Below are positions 10,034 through 20,671 of a stretch of 64,000 bases of DNA, in pieces; within the stretch, counting starts at the first letter, position 1; every line of letters begins with the position of its first letter. The DNA lies in the NCBI GenBank assembly GCA_021018995.1, contig CM037588.1, forward strand, positions 90,432,765 to 90,496,764, given 5' to 3'. Both the position numbers and the translations under genes were made by a program. The stretch comes from Chloranthus sessilifolius. Its lineage: Eukaryota; Streptophyta; Magnoliopsida; Chloranthales; Chloranthaceae. The notes below the pieces were generated by a model. That model was not told the DNA's origin. It made no database searches and saw nothing but the letters and a program-made list of their open reading frames with translations.

Positions 10034-13000
10034 CACCCCCAAACCTCAACTTTGCTAGTCCTCGAGCAAAGGCAACATTTAAACCATAACCTAAAAGAAA
10101 CTTATTCTAATATACAACTTGTTCTAAGTAATTAAAAGCCACTTTCGTAGGTAGCACGATTGCATTTAGCATATGCAACAAGTCGTTAAACCCCTAGGTG
10201 ATCCCTAGTGGAGGAGTTGTGTCTCATGAGGGTTTTCAGTGAAGATACCCACAAACTTCCAAAACTATTTCAAACCATCGGTAAAAGTATTTTCAAAATT
10301 GGTTTTCATATAACATATATACATTTAAAAATCAAAACCTATAATCATGCCAGCATGCAAATTCTTATTGTAAATATCGATACCAGGACAGTTCCACTGT
10401 TGTTTATTACAATCAGCCCAATGCTCCGATCCTTGGACCAATCTTTCTCCCATGGCTAGAGTGCTGAGTGTGCAGGTGTCCATGCTTAATTCGTTTTACC
10501 TCTGGATCAATCCTACTTGGGAATCGTCGGATCCTAAGTCTCGATTCATCCCCACTTTAGGCATACACTCAAAATAATGTCACTTCGATGAATGGGCTAT
10601 ACTTTGGCCACATGTGGGATGGAGTTACAACACAAGTTAGAGGATCCCACATAGTATCATAAAGATGGTGCATCAAAGAAATCTAAGAGTAACCTCATAG
10701 AAGAATGATATTTATTTCCCATGCATGCTATACTATGTACCATAGTCATTCTGTCATCACCCTCCACATGGAATTTACCACCCGAGAGTGGATCAAAAAG
10801 GTCTTTTTACCAGGTTGTAATGGGGCTCGGGTGAAAGTTAAGAAGGAAGGGGGAGTTGGGATTCAAACGTCTCTAAGAAATCAGAAAAGAACTCAATTTG
10901 ATTTTCTATTTTTGGCTCTTTCTTCTTCGGATATTTCAGAATTTCTCTTTGTTTTCTTTTCTCAATTCTTTCTTTTTTTTATTCCTTCTTGTTCTTTGGA
11001 TACCACCTTATATAATTTTTTTCTATATTTTTCTTTTCTTTTTCTTTTTCTCTCCCTTTTTCTTCTTTCTAGTTTTGCGATAATCTTCTGGAAAGCATAT
11101 CTCCCCACTCCCCTCTACTTCCTCTTTTGCTCCCATTCTACTTCTCCAATTTCTCTGAGAATGAAGGGTAAGGTTTGGCATTTATAACACTGGTGTGGGG
11201 TATGGTTAACATGGCTTATCAAGAAACAAATAAGTGCAAAAATTTTCAATTATGGCTTAAAAGGGGTGCAAAAGGTAAATGAGTGTCAGGTGGGTCATTT
11301 TGGGCACAAACGAACCAACAGATGGCCTTTGATCATTTCCTTTTTCGGTGGTAACGATGCCTATTTGTTTCGGGTTCAAATACAATAAGTTCTAATATAA
11401 TAATATAAACGATGCATCATCAACAAATCAAAGTAAAACATATGAGATTTACACAATTTATCACGATTTTCAAGGATACTTCGGATTTATCACTCATCAA
11501 GAACGACAGACAGAGGTTCTAAAGCTCACTAGTTTTAGTCAATTCTTGGAATCCTAAAATTCCAGATTTGAACCAATCTTTTGACTACTAGACCTAAGCA
11601 TCGCAAATGGTGTAAATATTTTCTAAGTGTGAAAACCGGACTAATCCTTAAATGTTTACATTGGGGATAATTGTAATAAACAACTGCAGTTTTTTCATGT
11701 CATGGTATCTAAAAATTAAAATTACATGCATCTTTGATTAAATTTTGAAAACTATGGCAAATAATATTTTGATGGTTTTAAAGCAAGGGTAGGGTGTATA
11801 AAACAATGGTCGAGTATAGCATCAACCATTCATTTAGTACACACCCCCCCAAACCTAAGTGGTGCTTTGTCCTCATTGTACAAAACTAAAAATACTATAC
11901 AAGCAACAAGGCAACCATGAGAGGTGGGCAAATAATAAGCACTGTAGCTTGGTTAACCCAAGGCTATAATATAGCATTCAAGTCAGCAGATAGGTTGGGT
12001 CAATGGCCCCAATGTTTGTTAAACAAAAATACTCATGGGTTAAGAGGAACTATGTACCTCCCCCCCAAACCTATGCAACAGTACAATCCACACATTCACA
12101 GAATATTAAGCAACCACAAGATAAAACAAAAAGATTTATATATTAACTAATTGTAATTTTACAGACCCCAGTGTACAAAGATTAAAATCCTAGGAAAAAG
12201 CTATACTGGTTTGAACAGTGGCAGCGACCCATGAAGTAAAGGCGCGATGGAACTGTGGCAGCGACCAAGAAAGTGACAAATAACCAGACCCAGCAACAGA
12301 GTCATGCCGGAGGCGGTGGTAGAGGCGGTGGTGGAGGCAAAGATGGTGGGTGATGGCGCTGGTGTTTGGGAGGAGGAAGGGGAGAAGATGGTGAAGAAGA
12401 GGACGCTGGATTTGGGCATTCGGTGTCCAATACAAATAGGAGAAGAGCCTCCCAAATGTCCTTCTCGGTTTCTAGGATTATGTTAGCCTCCCTCTCCAGA
12501 CAGTAGGTGATAGCCCGCCGGATTGCTGACGAGTTAGTTTCATCGGCCATGGTTAAAATATGGTTTCCAAAAGGGTTTTTTTTTTTTTTTTTTTTGAAGG
12601 AAAAGATGGATGAAATGGGCGAAATGGGTGCTAGTTTTATAGTGGAAGGTGATGGAGAAGATGAAGGGTCGTGTTTAATGGGGAAGGTGGATGGTTGGAA
12701 GGTGGAAAGTCGCGCACCAACATTCAAACGACACAAAGCTTAAGGATAAAGATAATTGTTTGGGAAAACTAGTCAAGACCGGTTGACAATAGATTTTGAT
12801 CGGTCTGAAGGGCTTTAAATAGCCCCAGGCTAATAAATTCAACCGGTCTAAAAATTAGAGAAAAATGGATTTCTCTTACACTCCCTTAGTTCTGAGGTTC
12901 AGGGTGGCTATTCGACTAGTCGAAATCTACTTTCGACCAGTCTGTGCACAATAGAAACCTGGTACTGCTGTGTATCTTCCTTATGTGAGCCTCTTGACTA

Positions 13001-13054
13001 GTTGAAATCTGTTTCAACTAGTCAAAACCTGCTAAAGAACTCTATTCCCAGCCA
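10034..13054 (-). repeat. TE-B accessory region, copy 2
   Basis: Direct repeat of 3643-6648. It carries the same word cluster (12772-13030), TATTTAAA box (12810-12825), MADET ORF and three polypurine tracts (near 12065, 11850 and 10040). Homology ends at CCCAGCC (13053), next to Ogre sequence. The plus-strand frame at 10705-11187 covers a pyrimidine-rich tract and is rejected as a gene. Confidence 0.7.
12302..12550 (-). CDS. MADET accessory ORF, copy 2 (unknown function)
   Basis: This 82-codon ORF (MADETNSSAIRRAITYCLER) has the same start, length and stop as copy 1 at 5909-6157. The ATG sits in AACCATGGC, a strong plant start context. The reading frame is open further upstream to 12736, but copy 1 is not open there, so the shared ATG is preferred. 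The product has a charged helical N-terminal half, then Ser and Pro runs. I do not recognise the family. Confidence 0.4.
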   Translation of the reverse strand: MADETNSSAIRRAITYCLEREANIILETEKDIWEALLLFVLDTECPNPASSSSPSSPLPPPKHQRHHPPSLPPPPPLPPPPA

Positions 13055-13367
13055 AGCTTTCATCATGTTTATCATGGGCTCGCCCGAGACCCTGTCCTCA
13101 AACGCCAGCATGGGTTTGTGGTGGTTTACCGTAGGGGGGTGCATTGATTGGGGAGCCTCTTCCTCAAAGAGGGATAGGGATGCTTACTCTATTTCTATAT
13201 CAGGGGGAATGATTTGGGCATTACTTGGGTGGATAGCGGCTATCGATTTTTGTGGGGTCTGCTATGCTGCCCCATTCTGATCAATTTTTATGACCCCTGC
13301 ACTCACAAACGTGCTCCGGATGTGAGGTCGCAGACGTGGTTCATCTTCTAGATCTATTCCCTGGGCT

Positions 13368-13553
13368 TTAGCTGTGGTGATGGTTCAGGCCTTCTCCTTG
13401 GCTTCCTGAACTTATTCCTCGGTGGGCTTGTAACATAAGCCGAATCTGACCTGCTGTCCGCCCTTGGCCCTGACTGGCTCCTTCCAAACGCAGTCCCAAT
13501 CCTTTACCTTTTTTATAACCCCATTTCTGGAGCATGGGCACAGCTGTGACCAT
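13368..13553 (-). pseudogene. G-patch-like fragment downstream of Ogre protease
   Basis: The frame contains MLQKWGYKKGKGLGLRLEGA, matching the pattern of a G-patch-like stretch found after the protease of Ogre/TatII polyproteins, where it links protease to reverse transcriptase. The stretch to 13055 continues in a broken frame (LFEEEAPQSMHPPT) with stops. No reverse transcriptase motif is reached before the TE-B boundary. Confidence 0.5.
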
Positions 13554-13689
13554 TCTGCCTCTGGCCCTTATGGTGATCCTCTAGAGGGGTTCAAGGATTA
13601 CTATCGATACATCATATTCAAAGCTATGGAGGTTTGTGTCTTCAGCTATGTGTGGCACGTCCAATACTTTGAGGTTTTTGATGTTGTGG

Positions 13690-14145
13690 GTAACCGTTTC
13701 TCCTTCCTCCTACCCTTCACTCAAAATGGCGACGATCCTCTACTTTGAAACAAATCTAAGCTTTTGGTGCAAGGTTGAAGGAATTGCCCTGTCCTCGTGT
13801 AACCATGGTCACCCTAATAGTAGATTGAATGTGGATTTGATGTCCATAACTTGGAAAGGTATGGAAAAGGGCATTGGCCCAATGATGAGCTCAAGATCAA
13901 CTTCTCCAATTATTTTTCATCTTGTGTTATCAAATCCTCTAACACTTATTCTGGTTGGCCTGAACGTAGAGGGATCCACCCCTATCTTGGTTGTTGTTCT
14001 CAAAGGGCACACGTTTAAGGCCGATTAGTACTAACAGAATCACCAAGTTCTCAGCATCTACCGTGATGTTCAGGGGTTTGGAATGATTATTTCCCTCATC
14101 CAAAAGATCAGCATCTGAAAAAGAGATGGCGTTGGGAGCCAACAC
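13690..14145 (-). pseudogene. Aspartic protease of TE-C, active site disrupted
   Basis: Three minus-strand frames together match an Ogre protease. FSDADLLDEG and PLNITVDAENLVILLVLI come first. After a frame change come SALNVCPLRTT and VRGFDNTR, then a further segment with LIIGPMPFSIPFQVMDIKS, FNLLLG, PWLHEDRAIPS and TLHQKLRFV. Family members have Asp-Asn/Gly-Gly between VLI and SxLN; here those codons are missing and the frame changes at about 14030, so the catalytic Asp is lost. Stops occur at VRGFDNTR-stop and LLLG-stop. Retropepsins act as dimers to process Gag-Pol. Confidence 0.7.
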
Positions 14146-14693
14146 CTGCCCAATTATCTATCCTACTTCATCTGGGGTCACTTGGATGGACACATGTGCA
14201 TGTTTCAGTGCTCTGATTAGGGCTTGAAAGTGGAGCAAAGGTGTCATTAATAGGTCCCGGACTATGATGTGGGCCGACATTCTCTTTAAATGTGTTTCTA
14301 ATATGTGCTCTCTGCTTATTTTTCAAAGGGTTGTACTACAGTGGGTTCCTTTTTCTCTTCCGACAGGGCTGGTATCGATACTTCAGGTTGTTTAGAGACT
14401 CTTCTTGATCGAGTAACAAAATCAACCACCCCCTCTCTACTACTACCTATGTTGATATCCCTCTAATCATAACTGAGGGGAACTTGATGGGGATAATAGG
14501 TTAGTCTCAAGATCTGAAATGGAGTGGGTGCATGCCTCGGGGGTGCTTGGATTGGTGAATGGGGATAGGTGGATAACACTTGGTTAACCTCTGCTAGAGG
14601 TGGATAGGTCGGAGGAGTGGCAAAAGTGGGCTAAATGGGGTTGATGGGATTGGTGGATATCTATATTGGCGGTGGTGTGATGGGGGTGGGCCA
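14146..14693 (-). pseudogene. Gag-protease linker of TE-C (no clear domain)
   Basis: Between the gag C-terminal segment and the protease no long frame is open. Short minus-strand pieces are proline-rich or hydrophilic. I see no recognisable domain; it is most likely the degenerate polyprotein linker. Confidence 0.35.
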
Positions 14694-15230
14694 CTAGTAA
14701 TTAATTAGTGCCAGAGGGGGAGATGGGGCAAAATCTGTCATTGGGTAATTGGTAGGAGTTACTGCTACATATGGTTGATATGGATATAAGTTGGGTTGGA
14801 CGTAATTGACGGGAACTGGTGCCAAAAAATACCTTCTCAGATCTAAGGGTTCTGCCTGGGGTGTGGGATTGGGAAAGTAATTAGCCAAGTTTAGGGGCTT
14901 GATTACTCCTATGCTTTTATCTTCCTGATCTCTCTGATTCTGTGCTGTAAAGTCTTCCCGGATGAGGATATACTGCGAAGGGTCAAACTCTTCGCCATCT
15001 TCCTCTATTATGTTGATGGTGGGCCTCAGGCCCGTTCCACTTGGTGAATATGGTGGCAACGAAACCTGATGTATATTGGCATGCTGGTTTGCTCGAGGAA
15101 GTACTAGAGGAATGATTTTGTCGGCCTCTATTAAATTTTGTATCGCATGCTTTAAGTGAAAGCATCGATCAATCGGGTGGCCTGGTCCTTGATGGAAACT
15201 ATAGTGGGTAATGGGGTCAAAATTTCTTGA
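14694..15230 (-). pseudogene. gag: Gag C-terminal region of TE-C
   Basis: Two overlapping frames read HYSFHQGPGHPIDRCFHLKH then IQNLIEADKI (about 15210-15110), and NIIEEDGEEFDPSQYILIRE (to 14694). The His/Cys pattern followed by LKHxIQxLIE is the usual end of Ogre/TatII Gag, next to its nucleocapsid-like motif. The 121-residue frame 15059-14694 is rich in Pro, Tyr and Asn and probably disordered. A frameshift near 15060 separates the parts. Confidence 0.55.
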
Positions 15231-15648
15231 GATCGTATTTGGCGGAGGTCACGGCTGGAGTGCGGTGATCAAACCCTTTTCAATTAATAAGGGCAATAGG
15301 ATATTCAAGGACTGCCCCGAAGGTGTAAAGGCTTGATCGAAACGGGTCCTTCTCTGTTTTGGGTCATCTGTGCCCCTTGTCCATTTTCGGTTCTCTGCAT
15401 CTGTTCACTTCATGTTGAGGCTGGCTGTACTACCTTAAACTAGAATGGGGTTATGCTGGTATTGGGCCGTGTATTTATGACTGTCTATATATCCGCCCCG
15501 ATTCTTCTCTCATTCCTCTGTTCAGTGAACTTTCAGACCCCGCTGTTTACCATTTTATTTAATCGCCCTTCTCTTATGGCATCTTCACATTGATTGGCAT
15601 TCCTTACCAAGTCAGTAAAGTTGGACTGTTGTTGGTAATCAAGAAATC

Positions 15649-16131
15649 TTAGATGACTGGCAGGGTATTTTTTAAGATCATCTTGATTTGCTCGTCATCG
15701 AGTATTCTGTTTCTCACTTGAGCTGCCAATGCCCTCCATCGCCCAAGGTAGTCACTGAATGCTTTGGCAGGCTTCTGCTTTAGTCGGGCTAGATCTGACT
15801 TGCAGGGTTCAATGTCTATGTTGTAGACATACTGCTCTTGGAATAGGTAGGTCAAATCTTTCTAGATTTTAATCATGGATGGTTCAAGGGAAGTGAACCA
15901 TCTCAGAGCTGACCCCATAAGACTTTTCTAAAACACTTTGATGAGGAGTCGTTTGTCTCCATCATATTGGCACATGTCCTCGTAGTAGGATTTGAGGTGT
16001 GCAATGGGGTTTCCCGTGCCATTGTATTTGTCAAAGATTAGCACCTTGAATTTTTGGGGTAAAGAGACTTTCACGAATAGGCACAAGTCGGAAAATTCCG
16101 TGGCATGAATTTCAGCTCCACCCGTCTTCAT
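15649..16131 (-). pseudogene. gag: Capsid part of TE-C Gag
   Basis: The frame 16131-15928 has DLCLFVKVSLPQKFKVLIFD and KYNGTGNPIAHLKSYYEDMC, and 15855-15649 has YLFQEQYVYNIDIEPCKSDL and FSDYLGRWRALAAQVRN. In TatII/Ogre Gag these correspond to the FKMPEFxKYxG and LxxxQxYNLDxxPxRxxL blocks of the capsid that forms the particle shell. The intervening 70 bp retain the block between them in a broken frame with at least one stop. Confidence 0.7.
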
Positions 16132-16224
16132 CAGCTATTTTTTGATTTTGTCCATTTGTTCTCTTAATAGATCTGACTCTTTGGATAGTGGGGCTGGCCC
16201 CTCAAGAGGCTGCCTCAATTCACT

Positions 16225-17813
16225 TTGGGTTGCCGGTGGGTTGGTGAATATGGGATGTGGGGGATTGAAACTGGTGAATGCTCTCATATAGGCTCTACTA
16301 TTCCTAATCTCATCCTCTTCATACTGTTGATCAATATACGGTGGAGGAAGGGTGAGGTTATCCTGTTGGTTCTGAGTGGGTTGAATTGGTGCCTGGTGGG
16401 ACCACCGTACATGGGGAAAACCTTGGGGATGGGTTTGAACTGTAGGAGGATGGGTGAATTAGGGATGGTTGATGGTATGGAATAGATTCCCATATTAGGT
16501 TGGGTGTGAGATATGTGGAAAAATAGGGCCCATGCTGGGTTGGGGGATTGGGTGAGATGGGTTCATTATTTGAGGGGGAATGGGGGCTTGTTGGGTATAG
16601 ATGAAGGTGGGATATTGTGGGAATGATGGAGGATTTGAAAATGGGGCTCCCGAGTGTGGGCCTTGATGGGCTTGGGCCTGGAGTATTGGGCCTTGATGGG
16701 CTTGGGCCTGCGCTATTGGGTCTTGATGGGCTTGGGTATGGAGTAGTGGGCATTGATGGGCTTGGGGTATTGGGCTTTGATGAGCTTGGGTATAAGGTAC
16801 TGGACCTTGATGGCTTGGTTGTCGGGAATTGGGCCTTGATGAGCTTAGGCTTGGAGTATTGGGCCTTGATGGGCTTAGGATATTGGGCCTTGATGGGCTT
16901 GGGTATGGGATATTAGGCCTTGAGGCCCACTCAAATGACCCCATGTTTGATGGGGGGCTTGGATGGTATGGACAATGGGAGGTTGATTAGGATTTTGGGG
17001 GAATAAGGTATAGAGATTTTGGAGTGTGTGGGATGGCTTTAGAGGTGCTTGAGATAGATGAGGGAGTCTTTGAGAGGCCTTCCAAAGGGTGTAAGCCCTA
17101 ACCATGTCATCCATCATAGCCATGGGATCGGGTGTGGTGGTGGACGTAGATGGTCCATCCGATGAGGGAAGGGTATGGGGAAAATTAGGCATGACCCGGG
17201 TAGATGGGAGAGGGAAGTTGGGCATGGTGGATGGGTAAGGAAAATCGGTCATGTCCTGGGTAGATGGGGGGACATGTGGTGGATTTGGGTTGGAGGGATA
17301 GTGGGGAGTGGATATGGGAGAATTGGGCATGGCTTCGGTGTATGTGGGAAAATGGGGGTTGTTTAAATTGCATGTGGGGGAAAAATGAGGGGTTTGGGTG
17401 TGGGAAAATTCGGGGTATCTTGCTTTGATGTAGAAGGATTGGGGATGCTTTGATTTGAGGTGAAGGGAAATGGGGGTGTATGTGGGATGAATGTGGAAGA
17501 TGAATTTGGAGTGGATGCGGGGGAAAAGTGGGATGGATTTTGAGAGAATGTGGAGTATGTGGATGGAAATATGGGTGCATCGAAGGGTCCGGTGACAGTA
17601 AATGGGGATTGGGCGATTGGAATGGAGATAGGAATCTCTTCCAATTGGGAGTGTAATGGGAAATGTTGTGGGGATGAATCGGGGTCAGTGTAGATTGGAT
17701 CAACCGCCCACAACATGGTTTGTAGGCAGGTTGGGTACGGGTTCCATGGGTGAGGACCAAAGACCTGTCTTATCCTTCCCCTACGGGATGGCGGGTAAAG
17801 CGATGTCGTTGTT
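16225..17813 (-). pseudogene. gag: Proline-rich N-terminal Gag domain of TE-C
   Basis: Overlapping minus-strand frames encode long Ser/Pro/His/Thr-rich sequence. Similarity to the plus-strand Ogre (54168-55015) defines the real frame: VTGPFDAPIF here corresponds to VTGPFGAPVF there, and MLWAVDP (ATG at 17716) to MLGTDTS. Similarity extends about 32 codons upstream of that ATG (RQVFGPHP here, RKVFGPYP there) to about 17813 without any ATG. Several frame changes occur. Within it, 16658-16920 is a 30-bp minisatellite. The region is probably disordered and its role is unknown. Confidence 0.55.
16658..16920 (-). repeat. 30-bp minisatellite inside Ogre gag
   Basis: About nine units begin GGGCCTTGATGGGCTTGGG on the plus strand, most of them 30 bp and some 24 bp. 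They encode ten-residue repeats (for example RPNTPGPSPS or AHQGPILQAQ, depending on frame). Unit lengths are multiples of three with one exception, so frame is mostly preserved. Confidence 0.75.
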
Positions 17814-19170
17814 CCGGCACCACAAAGTCTTTATTTTAGATTTTGGTATTTCTTGATTATTATTATTTTATTTTTTTGGATAAAAATTTTGAACCTTTTT
17901 ATGGTGCTTTTTCGGGGCCTTAAAATTTTCGTTTCGAGTAGCGTTCACACCCTTAATATTTCCCACGACGGGATCCCGACACACTTTGGAAGAAATAAAG
18001 GAAACCCTCTGTTCTATGTGAAGGCACAAAAGTCCACGCGACGACCCGATCCCTTGATAAAAGTCAATAAGAGGGTGACCTCTTTTGACCAGTGAGAGCG
18101 TATTGGGTGTCGAAACATGTGGGATTTATCGGGGATACTAAACCACTAAGTGGGGGATTCAGGGAACAGTAAAAAAGGCCTCAAATTCGAGCTGCCCAGC
18201 CAAAATAGGCTAGCATATGTATTATATACGCTAGGCCAAAAAATATGAAGATTTGGCTTAGCGTGTATATTATACACGCTAGGCTAAATCTAAGGATTTT
18301 TGGCTTTAGCGTGTATATTATACACGTTAGAGCAATTATGGGGATTTTTGGCTTAGCGTGTATATTATACACGCTAGGCTAAAAATATATATATTTATAT
18401 TTTGAGATAGCAACAACAACCCCGAATTGGTAACCTTTTTTTGGGTTTTCTGGAAGTGGTGCTTCCGGGGACTGATTTTCTTGGTATTTTGGGTCCCTCC
18501 TCACTAAACCTAAGGATACAAGGTTGTTTTGGTGTATTCTAACACACTTCCCTAAATGTTTTAGGCTTTTTAACCAGATCAGTCACCCACCCGATATACC
18601 TCCAGCATGAATACCTTTTCAGACACTAGGTGGGGTGGTTCTTTTCGGGATCATCACCACTAGGGGCTACCGTCATTGTATCGCTGCCTAAATTCCCACC
18701 TCTCTTGTAAAAGCTACCCAACGTAAAAATGAATTAAGTCCGTTAGTTCACTTTTAAGGTTCAATTTTAAAATTCAATTTTAAAAAGGGAGTTTGCTTAA
18801 TGTTCAAAGATGAGTTGTGACAATCCCGTGCCGCCTCTACAGCCTGGTATCCACTGTTGGTATATGAGGCTAATTTAACAAGTAGCCTGCCAAACGACTA
18901 AGGGGTGTAAATGACAAAAAAGAAAAAGATGCTCAAGTAGGCCCGTCGATTGGTTAAGGCGTGTAAAATATAAATCGTAAATGTTAAAGTAAGCCCGCCA
19001 AATGGCTAAGGCATGTAAATGACGGAAATGTAGGGGTGAGTATAAAAAATGCCGAATCATAGGGGTGCGTACGGAAAGAGACAAAAAAGAGGTAGTAAAA
19101 TAAAATAAAAAAGAAAGAGAAAAAAACATACAAAAGAAGCCAATACTTCAAGGAGAAGCTCTACAATCTC
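17814..19170 (-). other. Leader of TE-C
   Basis: This is the 1.3-kb untranslated region between primer site and gag. It matches 52770-54160 in inverted orientation (for example the stretch around 17960-18080). It contains four regularly spaced palindromes at 18213-18374 and short repeats of a GGCTAAGGCATGTAAATGAC-like unit near 18890-19030. I see no ORF with support. Confidence 0.6.
18213..18374. repeat. Four 19-20-bp palindromes at 47-48-bp spacing (TE-C leader)
   Basis: Palindromes related to GCGTGTATATTATACACGC start at 18213, 18261, 18309 and 18356. Each is followed by a TAGGCT/TAGAGC tail and a short AT-rich spacer with a TTTTTGGCTT-like end. Two more copies lie in the LTR of the same element (20188-20206 and 20288-20306). 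They end about 400 bp upstream of the gag similarity start on the minus strand. Confidence 0.7.
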
Positions 19171-19188
19171 TCCCCAGCAGAGTCGCCA
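19171..19188 (-). other. tRNA-Arg-type primer binding site of TE-C
   Basis: The plus strand reads TCCCCAGCAGAGTCGCCA, so the element strand reads TGGCGACTCTGCTGGGGA, the classical Ogre/TatII primer site. Two bases separate it from the LTR. Confidence 0.85.
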
Positions 19189-19190
19189 TC

Positions 19191-20671
19191 TGTGCAACCG
19201 TGGGCTCTCGCGAGTCCATCGCGATGATGTGTTCGTATTGGTAAATAGATTTGCCACCCAGAGCTTTTGGTGTCCCGGGAAACCTAAGTTAATATTGAAA
19301 GCACCGAGGTGCAAAAATATGACTCTGATTCCGGTCTACGCCAAAGGCTCTTGGGTAGAGGCTTCAGTTATTGATTGGGACGGTGTTAGACACCCGATCA
19401 ACCTGCTCGTAAGTGGTCTCTACTTATGGTAAAATACAAAGCAAAATATATAAAATAAAACAACACTTCCTCTTGCCTGAAATCACTTTGATCCTATTTA
19501 AGTCTCCCGCAATCACCAAAATTTCGGCGACATAACGGCTCAAATTCTAGGATAGAGGATAAGTAAAGAAGGTAGAGGAATAGAGGGGAGAGATAGAGTT
19601 CTCGGGCCCTTGTAGAGCAACCGTGGACCTTCGCGTAGCTGCGTTCCGATGAGCTTCTGATAGCAAATGGTTGGAGAAACAAGTTTTGATCTCTAAAGCT
19701 AGGGAGCTAGGAGGTAGGAGAAGAAGGCTAGGGGCTAGTTTTCCCCTAAGGTAAGGGATTAATGGTGAAAAATGGAGTGTAAAAGGCAAACTAAGGTGCT
19801 GGAATTTTTTAGGTATTAGTGCTGGAAAATGGGAGGAGAACTCACCAGAATTTTTCTCTTTTGGAAAAAATTTCAACCCTCTAATCTAGCGGGGGGATCT
19901 CTATTTATAGAAAAGGGAGGATTAGTGAGGGGTTAAAGTCCTAATTGGGTTAGCAATTAGGTAATCCTAGATCTAAGGATTTTGGGTTTTTTAAGGTTTT
20001 GGATACATTGGAATTGGGTTTAATAGTAGATGATAGGGTGGGGCTTAAAATGGCTAGAGGGTTACAAATAGGGTTAATGGGGGTGCAACAATCCTAATGA
20101 AACCCATCCTAAACATTGGGGTGGTCAACAAGTCAAACCCCAAAAGTGATTTTTGGGTAAATCCTAAAAACACTGTAGCTAAGCCTAGCATATATATTAT
20201 ACACGCTAAGCTGAGGAACAATGTCTTTTTGAAGTCCAGAGCCCGTTCTGGAGCTCAAATCTAGCGGAAGAAGGCCAATTTTGCCTAGCGTGTATATTAT
20301 ACACATTAGGCCAAATTCCTACATTTCTGCCCCATTTTGAAGCAGCCATAACTTTTGATAAATAACTCAGATTGAGGCAGTTCTTTACTCATTGGAAAGC
20401 TGGAAACATCCCCTTTATGATAGGATAGGTCTTAGCTCTAGTAGAGGTCTGTTCAAACCTTGGCACCCCTCCTCCCATCCACTATTCAGGAGGATTCAAA
20501 ACTGGTTCGGGAAGGGTTCTAATGGTTTAGGGTTGATTCCTAAGGGCTTGGAAAAGTTCCTAAGGGTTTGGGAAGGTTCCTAAGGGTTACGGAGGTGCTA
20601 TCGAAAGCTCAGGGGTGCGCCTTTCCAAAGTATGTCTCAATCGGGCCTTGGGCCAAATTTGGGCATCTACA
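19191..20671 (-). repeat. 5' LTR of TE-C
   Basis: About 1481 bp, bounded by TGTGCAACC at the primer-site side and TCTACA at 20671 (element start TGTAGATGCCC). It aligns in inverted orientation with the plus-strand Ogre LTR at 51154-52745 (TGTAGACCCCC to GTCGCACA). A TATA box (CTATAAATAGAG on the minus strand) is at about 19909-19922, some 265 bp downstream of the palindromic words at 20188-20306. Confidence 0.8.

Larger units (their letters stand above)
2516..13054 (-). mobile_element. TE-B: Athila-like non-autonomous block with a duplicated LTR-plus-accessory segment
   Basis: A segment of about 4.1-4.6 kb is present twice in direct orientation (2516-6648 and about 8716-13054), flanking about 1.8 kb that carries a degenerate gag and a tRNA-Asp primer site. 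On the minus strand the favoured reading is accessory region, LTR (10033 to 8480), primer site, gag, accessory region, polypurine tract, 3' LTR (3642 to 2516). No protease, reverse transcriptase or integrase is present, so any mobility would need helper proteins. The alternative is one element with 4.6-kb LTRs. Homology stops at 6648 and 13054, where copy two meets Ogre sequence. Confidence 0.65.
13055..20671 (-). mobile_element. TE-C: Ogre/TatII-type Ty3/gypsy element, 5' part
   Basis: On the minus strand: LTR (20671 to 19191), tRNA-Arg-type primer site, long leader with four hairpin words, proline-rich gag, capsid, protease and a glycine-rich G-patch-like segment. It is cut at 13054 by TE-B, so reverse transcriptase and integrase must lie beyond the window or be lost. 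A related element lies in the opposite orientation at 51154-55015. All coding parts carry stops or frameshifts. Confidence 0.8.

Noticed and set aside
10705..11187. 160-codon plus-strand ORF, with a shorter relative at 4311-4794
   Set aside because: Driven by T/C-rich low-complexity DNA giving Phe/Leu runs; the frame is not preserved between the two copies and lies antisense to the element.
8480..13054. Single 4.6-kb LTR as the preferred call
   Set aside because: An internal polypurine tract abutting TGAT...ATCA termini supports a 1.55-kb LTR; kept only as an alternative.
13636..14028. 130-codon plus-strand ORF
   Set aside because: Antisense to the recognisable Ogre protease.
17185..17760. 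191-codon minus-strand ORF rich in His/Pro/Ser
   Set aside because: Out of phase with the frame shared by both Ogre copies (MLWAVDP/MLGTDTS, VTGPF); an overlapping shadow of repetitive sequence.
18213..18374. CRISPR-like array (regular palindromes at 47-48 bp)
   Set aside because: Plant transposon leader context, similar rather than unique spacers, no cas genes; the same words occur in the LTR.
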